Assembly (NCBI GenBank): GCA_947374535.1
Contig: CANCCJ010000026.1
Span: 1-29,186 of the forward strand
Source of the DNA: Comamonadaceae bacterium
Lineage (GTDB): Bacteria; Pseudomonadota; Gammaproteobacteria; Burkholderiales; Burkholderiaceae
Direction of reading: 5' to 3'
Length of the DNA stretch: 29,186 bases
Shown: in pieces, positions 23,077 through 29,186 of the stretch
Numbering within the stretch: the stretch's first letter is position 1
How the letters are laid out: each line of letters begins with the position of its first letter
The notes under the pieces: generated by a model
Databases searched by the model: none
Told to the model about the DNA's origin: nothing
Seen by the model: the letters and a program-made list of their open reading frames with translations, nothing else
Position numbers and translations under genes: made by a program

Positions 23077-24018
23077 TTATACCTTCGTCAACCAGTGTGC
23101 GTACTTGGGATTGCGGCCATTGACGATGTCAAAGAACGCAGTTTGGATCTTCTCAGTGATCGGGCCACGGCTACCCTCGCCCAATTGGATGCGGTCGAGT
23201 TCACGAATCGGCGTGACTTCAGCCGCGGTGCCAGTGAAGAAGGCTTCGTCGGCGATGTAGATTTCGTCGCGCGTGATGCGCTTTTGCACGATCTCGAGGC
23301 CCAAATCTTTGGCGATGTGGAACACGGTGTTGCGCGTGATGCCGTTCAGGGCGCCAGCCGACAAGTCGGGGGTGTAGATCACGCCGTCTTTGACCACAAA
23401 GATGTTTTCGCCTGCGCCTTCCGACACAAAGCCTGAGGTGTCGAGCAACAGGGCTTCGTCGTAACCCTCGTCGGTCACTTCAATGTTGGCCAAGATGGAG
23501 TTGGTGTAGTTGCTCACCGCCTTGGCTTGCGTCATGGTGATGTTGACGTGGTGGCGCGTGTAGCTCGAAGTCTTGACACGGATGCCGCGCTTCATGCCTT
23601 CTTCACCGAGGTAGGCACCCCAAGTCCAAGCGGCGACCATCAAATGGATGGTGTTGCCCTTGGGGCTCACGCCCAATTTTTTGTCGCCAATCCAAGTGAG
23701 GGGGCGGATGTAGCCGGACTCCAACTTGTTCTCGCGCACCACGTCGCGTTGGGCTTGGTTCACTTGATCTTTGGTGAACGGGATGGCCATACGCAAGATC
23801 TTGGCGCTGTTGAACAGGCGGTCGGTGTGCTCTTGCAAACGGAAGATAGCCGTGCCTTGCTCCGTCTTGTAGGCGCGCACACCTTCGAAGGCGCCGCAGC
23901 CGTAGTGCAGGGTGTGGCTCAACACATGGATCTTGGCATCGCGCCAATCGACCATCTGGCCGTCCATCCAGATTTTGCCGTCACGGTCAGACATGGAAGA
24001 GGGAATCACGACGCTCAT
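23077..24018 (-). CDS. ilvE: Branched-chain amino acid aminotransferase IlvE
   Basis: PLP enzyme of 313 residues carrying out the last step of valine, leucine and isoleucine synthesis and the first step of their breakdown. Fold type IV features: HYGCGAFEGVRAY (38-50), RLFNSAKIL, and the PLP lysine Lys166 in TQAKAVSNYTNSILA. EGAGENIFVV and ALNGITRNTV bind the cofactor phosphate, and FFTGTAAEVTPI closes the site. AAAGGA lies about 7 bases before the ATG. It is the first gene of an operon with the zinc-finger gene, waaF and a family 2 glycosyltransferase. The 99 bases upstream to the next gene hold its promoter, which I could not define. Confidence 0.96.
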   Translation of the reverse strand: MSVVIPSSMSDRDGKIWMDGQMVDWRDAKIHVLSHTLHYGCGAFEGVRAYKTEQGTAIFRLQEHTDRLFNSAKILRMAIPFTKDQVNQAQRDVVRENKLESGYIRPLTWIGDKKLGVSPKGNTIHLMVAAWTWGAYLGEEGMKRGIRVKTSSYTRHHVNITMTQAKAVSNYTNSILANIEVTDEGYDEALLLDTSGFVSEGAGENIFVVKDGVIYTPDLSAGALNGITRNTVFHIAKDLGLEIVQKRITRDEIYIADEAFFTGTAAEVTPIRELDRIQLGEGSRGPITEKIQTAFFDIVNGRNPKYAHWLTKV

Positions 24019-24117
24019 GGGTTTTCCTTTGGACTTTGTAATTTGTTCGCCAAGTGGCGTAGACAGTCATTTTAACGAGCCCAGCGCCGTATTTGCCAGC
24101 GCGGGGGATGAGGTAGG

Positions 24118-24549
24118 TCAATCGTTGGCCGCGTGGGCCGAGGGGTCCACATCGCCGACTTGAAACGGTCGATCCAAGGTCCAACTTTGCAACTTGCCGT
24201 GCATAAACACGCAACGCACCACCGATTGGCTGCCATCGCGCCAGCTAAACACCTCTGGCTGCTCGCCTTTTTCGGTTGCGAGCTGACCCAAAGCACGGGT
24301 CATGGCAATGACGTGCATCAAGCTCACGCCCGTTTTGAGCTTGGCGTTGAGCATCACCGCGCTGTCCACAAACCCAATCGGGCGATTGCTAGCGCGCTTC
24401 ATGATTTGCACCAAACGGGTGAAATACAAAAGCAACCACATGACACCGCCGGTCACCACCATGGCAATGCCCATCCAGCCCCAGCTTTGCCAGGCCCACG
24501 CCGTCAAGCCCACGGTGCCAATAGGCACCAAATATCTTTGAAAGTTCAT
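24118..24549 (-). CDS. Hypothetical membrane protein (143 aa)
   Basis: Not recognised by function. Two hydrophobic segments at about 5-22 and 24-45 form a hairpin in the inner membrane. A basic stretch (KRASNR, 51-56) follows, then a soluble domain of about 90 residues containing MLNAKLKTGVSLMHVIAMTRALGQ and SWRDGSQSVVRCVFMHGKLQSWTLDRP. The frame is full length and codon use looks like its neighbours, so it appears to be a genuine gene. It lies between ilvE and radA, 63 bases downstream of radA on the same strand, and might be cotranscribed with radA. Confidence 0.7.
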   Translation of the reverse strand: MNFQRYLVPIGTVGLTAWAWQSWGWMGIAMVVTGGVMWLLLYFTRLVQIMKRASNRPIGFVDSAVMLNAKLKTGVSLMHVIAMTRALGQLATEKGEQPEVFSWRDGSQSVVRCVFMHGKLQSWTLDRPFQVGDVDPSAHAAND

Positions 24550-24612
24550 GGGCTTATTGTCTCAGGCTCTGTTTCGGCCTCGTCGCGATTTCTACGTAGG
24601 TGTGTGTCGTGA

Positions 24613-25989
24613 TTAACCCAGCTCTCGCACCAAGCCAATCGCCTCATCCACCCGCTCCACCGCATGCACGGTCATGCCGGGGATGGGTTTTTTAGGTGCG
24701 TTGGCTTTGGGAATAACAGCCACCGTAAAACCCAACTTGGCAGCTTCTTTCAAGCGCTCTTGCCCACGCGGTGCGGGGCGCACTTCGCCCGCTAAGCCCA
24801 CTTCGCCAAAAGCAATGAAGCCTTGCGGCAGTGGCTTGCCACGCAAGCTGCTTTGGATAGACAACAACACAGCCAAATCGGCGGCGGGTTCGCTGATGCG
24901 TACGCCGCCCACCGCATTCACAAACACGTCTTGGTCCATGCACGCCACACCGGCATGGCGATGCAGCACGGCCAACAACATGGCCAAGCGATCGCGGTCC
25001 AAACCCACGCTCAAGCGGCGCGGCGAGGGGCCGCCGCTGTCCACCAAGGCTTGGATCTCGACCAACATGGGGCGCGTGCCCTCCAGCGTGACCAACACAC
25101 AACTGCCGGGCACGGGCTCTGTGTGTTGACTCAAGAAAATAGCACTCGGGTTGCTCACGCCCTTCAAGCCTTTTTCGGTCATGGCGAAGACGCCAATTTC
25201 GTTCACCGCACCAAAGCGGTTTTTGATGGCGCGCACCAGTCGGTAAGTGGAATGGGTGTCGCCCTCAAAGTACAACACGGTGTCCACCATGTGCTCCAGC
25301 ACGCGCGGGCCAGCCAACGCGCCCTCTTTGGTGACGTGGCCCACCAACACCACCGCCGTGGCCGAGGACTTGGCCATGCGGGTGAGGTGCGAGGCACACT
25401 CGCGCACTTGCGCCACCGAGCCGGGGGCGCTGGTGAGTTGGTCTGAATAAACAGTTTGGATGGAATCCATCACCACCACCGCCGGTTGCAGTTTGTCGAC
25501 AGTGGCGAGAATTTTTTCAAGCTGCGTTTCTGCCAGCACTTGCACTTGGCTATGGTCTAGCCCCAAACGGCGCGAGCGCAAGGCCACTTGCGCGGCCGAC
25601 TCTTCGCCCGTCACATACAAGGTGTGCATGCCGCTGCGTTGCAGGCCGTCCATGGCTTGCAAAATCAAGGTAGATTTGCCAATGCCGGGGTCGCCGCCAA
25701 TCAGCACCACGCCACCTTCCACCATGCCGCCACCCAAGACGCGGTCGAGTTCTTCTTGGCCGGTGGGGGTGCGCGCCACGTCTTGCGCTTCGATATCAGA
25801 AAGCACCGCCACCTCAGAGGCTGGGGCCAAAGCTGCCATGCCTGCGTAGCGGTTTTTGGCAGGACCGCTGCTGTCTACCGCGGTTTCAATGAGCGTGTTC
25901 CACGCATTGCAGCTGGGGCATTTGCCCAGCCATTTGGCGGTGATGCCGCCGCAGTCGGTGCAGGTGTATTGGGTTTTTTCTTTGGCCAT
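24613..25989 (-). CDS. radA: DNA repair protein RadA
   Basis: RecA-like ATPase that promotes branch migration and processing of recombination intermediates; 458 residues, the normal length. N-terminal zinc finger cysteines Cys10, Cys13, Cys24 and Cys27 (CTDCGG and CPSCNAW). Walker A GGDPGIGKST at 98-107, Walker B VVVMDSIQT at 171-179, the RadA-specific KNRFG motif at 256-260, and a C-terminal Lon-protease-like domain containing DVFVNAVGGVRISEPAADLA. It lies between a small membrane protein gene and the divergent isomerase gene; 81 bases separate the two starts. Confidence 0.97.
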   Translation of the reverse strand: MAKEKTQYTCTDCGGITAKWLGKCPSCNAWNTLIETAVDSSGPAKNRYAGMAALAPASEVAVLSDIEAQDVARTPTGQEELDRVLGGGMVEGGVVLIGGDPGIGKSTLILQAMDGLQRSGMHTLYVTGEESAAQVALRSRRLGLDHSQVQVLAETQLEKILATVDKLQPAVVVMDSIQTVYSDQLTSAPGSVAQVRECASHLTRMAKSSATAVVLVGHVTKEGALAGPRVLEHMVDTVLYFEGDTHSTYRLVRAIKNRFGAVNEIGVFAMTEKGLKGVSNPSAIFLSQHTEPVPGSCVLVTLEGTRPMLVEIQALVDSGGPSPRRLSVGLDRDRLAMLLAVLHRHAGVACMDQDVFVNAVGGVRISEPAADLAVLLSIQSSLRGKPLPQGFIAFGEVGLAGEVRPAPRGQERLKEAAKLGFTVAVIPKANAPKKPIPGMTVHAVERVDEAIGLVRELG

Positions 25990-26070
25990 ACGCCAATATT
26001 ACTGGATAAATAGCCAGTAGTCTTGTTGCCGTGTGAAACACGCCGCGCTAAGTTGCGAGACACTTCGCGT

Positions 26071-26475
26071 ATGCCTCACCTCATCATCCAATATACGCCG
26101 CAACTCGACGCCGAAACCAACATGGCCGAGCTTTGCCAAACCTTGAGCAACACCATGCTGGCCGCCCAACATCCGGATGGGAAAGCTTTGTTTCCCATCG
26201 GCGCGACGCGCGTGCTGGCATTTGCAACAACGCACGCCGTCATCGCAGATGGCAGCGGCGACTATGCCTATGTGTATCTGAACTTTCGCATCGCCAAGGG
26301 CCGTACACCCGAGATGATTGAACAAGTCGGTCAGTCATTGTTGGCCGCAACACAAGCGCATTTCGCAGAAGTGTTTGCCAAGCGCCCCATTGGCATCACC
26401 CTGCAAATTGATGAAGGACACGAGGTGTTCAACGCCGTCCACAATAATTTGCACCCTTTGTTCAACAAGCCCTGA
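26071..26475 (+). CDS. 5-carboxymethyl-2-hydroxymuconate isomerase family protein (tautomerase superfamily)
   Basis: 134 residues. The start [12 protein letters not shown] gives an N-terminal proline after Met removal, which is the catalytic base of the tautomerase superfamily. The body matches CHMI, with [21 protein letters not shown] and [16 protein letters not shown] isomerises 5-carboxymethyl-2-hydroxymuconate in the homoprotocatechuate pathway of aromatic amino acid breakdown. It is followed 11 bases later by a HpaI-type aldolase, a later enzyme of that pathway, which supports the assignment. The other pathway genes are not nearby, so the true substrate is open. The 16 codons upstream of this ATG are open but not needed. 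Confidence 0.85.
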   Translation: MPHLIIQYTPQLDAETNMAELCQTLSNTMLAAQHPDGKALFPIGATRVLAFATTHAVIADGSGDYAYVYLNFRIAKGRTPEMIEQVGQSLLAATQAHFAEVFAKRPIGITLQIDEGHEVFNAVHNNLHPLFNKP

Positions 26476-26486
26476 AAGCACGCGCC

Positions 26487-27299
26487 ATGCGAACGCCTGA
26501 GAACCGATTTAAAAAAGCCCTGCACAACCAACAACCACAAATCGGTCTGTGGATGGGCTTGGGCAATGCCGTCACCACCGACATCTGCGCAGGCGCTGGC
26601 TTTGACTGGTTGGTGGTGGACGGCGAACACGGCCCCAACGACTTGACCACCTTGCTCGCGCAACTTCAGGTGGTGGCAGCCTACCCCCATTCACACCCTG
26701 TGGTGCGTGTGCCACATGACAACGCTGCCTTGCTCAAACAAGTCCTGGACCTGGGCGCCACCACCGTGCTGGTGCCTATGGTGGATACCGCCGAACAAGC
26801 TGCCGCGATTGTGAGAGCCTGCCGCTACCCGCAAGACGATGGCCAAGGCGGCATTCGCGGTATGGCGGGGACGCGCGCTTCGCGCTGGGGACGCTTTCAA
26901 AACTACAGCCAAGAAGCCAACGACCAGGTGTGCGTGTTGGTGCAAGCCGAAACTCGCGAAGCCTTGAAAAACCTCGATGCCATCGCCGCCACACCCGGTG
27001 TGGACGGTGTGTTCATCGGTCCTGCGGACTTGTCGGCCTCGATGGGTCATATCGGCAACCCCATGCACCCCGAGGTGCAAGCCGCCATCGTGGACGCCAT
27101 TGCGCGCATTCGCCAGGCCGGCAAAGCACCGGGCATCTTGATGGGTGACGAAACTTTGGTGCGTCAGTACTTATCGCTGGGTGCCTTGTTTGTGGCCGTG
27201 GGTGTGGACAGCATGATCTTGTCTCGCCAGACCTCTGCCTTGGCTGCCAAATACAAAGAAGGCTTGGGCAGCGTAGCGGCCAGCAAAGGCCCTTACTAA
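26487..27299 (+). CDS. hpaI: HpaI/HpcH family aldolase (4-hydroxy-2-oxoheptanedioate aldolase-like)
   Basis: Class II metal-dependent pyruvate aldolase of 270 residues. The catalytic His48 lies in [10 protein letters not shown], Arg74 in VVRVPHDN, and metal ligands Glu155 in [11 protein letters not shown] and Asp181 in [10 protein letters not shown], at the positions known for Escherichia coli Hpa[16 protein letters not shown] is also typical. It cleaves 4-hydroxy-2-oxo acids to pyruvate and an aldehyde. Pairing with a CHMI-type gene favours the homoprotocatechuate pathway. The related GarL and RhmA enzymes have a similar sequence, so substrate choice is not certain. It converges on alr, ten bases away. 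Confidence 0.88.
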   Translation: MRTPENRFKKALHNQQPQIGLWMGLGNAVTTDICAGAGFDWLVVDGEHGPNDLTTLLAQLQVVAAYPHSHPVVRVPHDNAALLKQVLDLGATTVLVPMVDTAEQAAAIVRACRYPQDDGQGGIRGMAGTRASRWGRFQNYSQEANDQVCVLVQAETREALKNLDAIAATPGVDGVFIGPADLSASMGHIGNPMHPEVQAAIVDAIARIRQAGKAPGILMGDETLVRQYLSLGALFVAVGVDSMILSRQTSALAAKYKEGLGSVAASKGPY

Positions 27300-27309
27300 A
27301 CCGCTCGTT

Positions 27310-28416
27310 TCAGTCCTGCGTGAAACCCACGCGGCTGGACACCGCGCACATCAGCTCATAGCCCACCGTGCCTGCGGCTTGGGCTACTTCGTCAATCGGC
27401 AAAACCACACCGTTGCTGGCTTTGCCCCACAACGTCACTTCGCTGCCAAAACCGGCCACATGACCCGCTGCGTCGCATGGCGTGAGGTCAACCGCAATCA
27501 TGTCCATGCTCACACGGCCCAAGGTACGGGTTCGCACACCGTCCACCAACACGGGCGTTCCGGTGGGGCAATGACGCGGGTAACCGTCGGCATATCCGCA
27601 GGCCACGAGGCCAATACGCATGGAAACATCTGCGGCGAACGATGAGCCGTAACCCACGGTGTCACCCGCTTGCAAATCTTGTGTGCCGATGAGGCGGCTG
27701 CGCAAACTCATAGTGGGTTGCAAATCCCACTGTGCGATGTTGCGCTCAGGAAAATCGGGCGCGCTGCCGTACAGCGCAATGCCGGGGCGTACCCAATCGG
27801 CAGCCACTGCTGCGTCGTGAGCGTGGCGTAACAAGCCCGCGCTGTTACAAGTGCTGCGCTCGCCGGGCAAGTCTTCGGTGGTTTTGGTAAACGTGGCGAT
27901 TTGTTCGGCAATGCCTTTGGGGCCATCGGCATCGCTGAAATGGGTGATGAGCGAAATCTCATCCACTTGAGGCAATTGGTTCAGCCGCGTCCATGCCGAA
28001 CGAAAACGTGTGGGCGTGAAACCCAAGCGGTTCATGCCGCTGTTCATTTTGAGAAATATTCGATGCGGCACTTGCGTCTTGTGGCGACTCAGCATGTCGA
28101 TTTGCTCGTCGCAATGCACGGTGTGCCACAGGTCTAAGCGCGAACACAGCTCCAAGTCGCGTGCTTCAAACACGCCCTCAAGCAACAACACGGGGCCGCG
28201 CCAGCCCAAGCTGCGCAGGCGTTGCGCCTCGTCCAAGTCCAACAAAGCAAAGCCATCGGCGCCACGCAAACCTTCAAACACGCGCTCAATGCCGTGGCCG
28301 TAGGCATTGGCTTTGACCACCGCCCACACACGGGCATCGGGTGCGGCGGTGCGCATGCGGGTCAAGTTGTGACGCAAGGCGTCGGTATGAACAAAGGCTT
28401 GAATCGGACGGGGCAT
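27310..28416 (-). CDS. alr: Alanine racemase
   Basis: PLP enzyme that makes D-alanine for peptidoglycan; 368 residues from the ATG at 28416. The PLP lysine is Lys35 in [10 protein letters not shown] and the second catalytic base Tyr256 is in [29 protein letters not shown] and [13 protein letters not shown] are also conserved landmarks. A TTG two codons upstream is open but the ATG fits the family. It is divergent from lplT with 99 bases between. alr, radA and lplT are grouped in many Burkholderiales as I recall; here the isomerase/aldolase pair lies between alr and radA. Confidence 0.96.
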   Translation of the reverse strand: MPRPIQAFVHTDALRHNLTRMRTAAPDARVWAVVKANAYGHGIERVFEGLRGADGFALLDLDEAQRLRSLGWRGPVLLLEGVFEARDLELCSRLDLWHTVHCDEQIDMLSRHKTQVPHRIFLKMNSGMNRLGFTPTRFRSAWTRLNQLPQVDEISLITHFSDADGPKGIAEQIATFTKTTEDLPGERSTCNSAGLLRHAHDAAVAADWVRPGIALYGSAPDFPERNIAQWDLQPTMSLRSRLIGTQDLQAGDTVGYGSSFAADVSMRIGLVACGYADGYPRHCPTGTPVLVDGVRTRTLGRVSMDMIAVDLTPCDAAGHVAGFGSEVTLWGKASNGVVLPIDEVAQAAGTVGYELMCAVSSRVGFTQD

Positions 28417-28515
28417 GGGCAATATTGTGGCACCCGCGTGATATAACCTTGGCTAGACACAGAAGAAAGAAGAATCAGCACACGCGCAGCACGCTGCAAG
28501 TTGCCAGACCCATCT

Positions 28516-29186
28516 ATGAAGCGCGGTTTTTACACCATCATGTCGGCCCAATTTTTCAGTTCGTTGGCCGACAACGCACTGTTTGTCACAGCCGTTGAAT
28601 TACTGAAATCCGATGGTGCCGCCGAATGGCAACGCGCCGCACTGGTACCTATGTTTGCCTTGTTTTACGTGGTACTGGCCCCGTTTGTAGGCGCATTCGC
28701 TGACTCGCGACCCAAGGGCGAGGTGATGCTGATGAGCAACACCATCAAAGTGGTGGGCTGCTTGATGATGTTGTTTGGCGTGCATCCTTTGCTGGCGTAT
28801 GCGGTGGTGGGCTTGGGCGCTGCAGCGTACTCACCTGCCAAATACGGCATCTTGACGGAGCTGCTGCCTGCCTCACAACTGGTCAAAGCGAACGGCTGGA
28901 TTGAAGGCCTGACGATTGCTTCGATCATCTTGGGTGTGTTGTTAGGCGGTCAACTGGTGGGCCCCAATTTGTCGGCTTGGCTGTTGTCGTTTGATTTACC
29001 TTTGATCACCACGGGCATCGACACCTCGGCTGAAGCGGCCATTTGCTTGCTGATTCCCCTGTATGCCATCGCGGCTTGGTTCAACAAACGCATCCCCTAC
29101 ACCGGCGCGGCACTGATTCCTATGCGCCTAGACCCAGAAAAAACCATGGCGCGCAACTTGTTGGTGTTGGTGCCTGATTTTTGGCA
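28516..29186 (+). CDS. lplT: Lysophospholipid transporter LplT, N-terminal part (partial)
   Basis: Major facilitator superfamily flippase that moves lysophospholipids inward across the inner membrane. The gene starts at the ATG at 28516 and runs off the window, so 223 residues are seen. MSAQFFSSLADNALFVTAVELL, APFVGAFADSRPKGEVMLMSN and GAAAYSPAKYGILTELLP are LplT family landmarks. SPAKYGILTELLP with VKANGWIEGLTI is the conserved loop between membrane segments 4 and 5. Five to six membrane helices are present. It is divergent from alr. Confidence 0.93.
   Translation, partial: MKRGFYTIMSAQFFSSLADNALFVTAVELLKSDGAAEWQRAALVPMFALFYVVLAPFVGAFADSRPKGEVMLMSNTIKVVGCLMMLFGVHPLLAYAVVGLGAAAYSPAKYGILTELLPASQLVKANGWIEGLTIASIILGVLLGGQLVGPNLSAWLLSFDLPLITTGIDTSAEAAICLLIPLYAIAAWFNKRIPYTGAALIPMRLDPEKTMARNLLVLVPDFW

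Noticed and set aside
1..29186. CRISPR arrays, tRNA or rRNA genes, insertion sequences
   Set aside because: I looked for regular repeat-spacer patterns, tRNA-like cloverleaf ends and terminal inverted repeats and saw none; a dedicated scan was not possible.

Overview
The window looks like the chromosome of a betaproteobacterium in the Burkholderiales, most likely Comamonadaceae (Limnohabitans- or Rhodoferax-like). I base this on the gene content (urea ABC transporter with UreD, LplT/Alr/RadA cluster, ilvE / CHCC zinc finger / waaF cluster) and on protein character recalled from these groups; no search was possible. I see no rRNA, tRNA, CRISPR array, insertion sequence or phage gene.

Layout. 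1-1682: end of the urea transporter operon (urtC tail, urtD, urtE). 1687-4718: convergent ureD, then a divergent TonB-dependent receptor sharing ureD's upstream region. 4737-6463: an HI0933/BaiN-type flavoprotein and panD, closed by a clear terminator. 6523-10340: a visibly AT-rich accessory block with two tandem small membrane proteins, a small exported protein, a stand-alone ModE-like winged helix, a NarL-type response regulator and a multi-spanning hybrid histidine kinase, closed by another strong terminator. 10351-13871: an operon of DODA-type dioxygenase, cytochrome b561 and two YceI proteins, divergent from a LysR regulator with an inverted repeat touching its start codon. 13909-20974: metallo-beta-lactamase-fold hydrolase, M48 peptidase, AmpG-type permease, OmpR/CpxA-type two-component pair, nitronate monooxygenase, family 9 glycosyltransferase. 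20977-24018: minus-strand operon ilvE, CHCC zinc finger, waaF, family 2 glycosyltransferase. 24118-29186: small membrane protein, radA, an isomerase/aldolase pair of the homoprotocatechuate type, alr, and the start of lplT.

The most interesting part is the AT-rich block. The two small membrane proteins share a C-terminal E-I-x-W-G-[QE]-G-S motif written with different synonymous codons, so the similarity is at protein level. Three places in the block (before small protein 1, before the exported protein, before the response regulator) carry the same promoter layout: a GCAT..TGT..CTARAG box, a TTGA-type -35, exactly 17 bases, and a TAC[GC]AT -10. The first two copies align without gaps over 52 bases with 38 identities. 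This suggests one self-contained regulon, perhaps a small-protein or peptide signalling system read by the hybrid kinase and response regulator. The signalling role is inference; the shared motif and promoters are directly visible.

No gene-free stretch exceeds 300 bases. The longest, between panD and the first small protein and upstream of the TonB receptor, are described as features.
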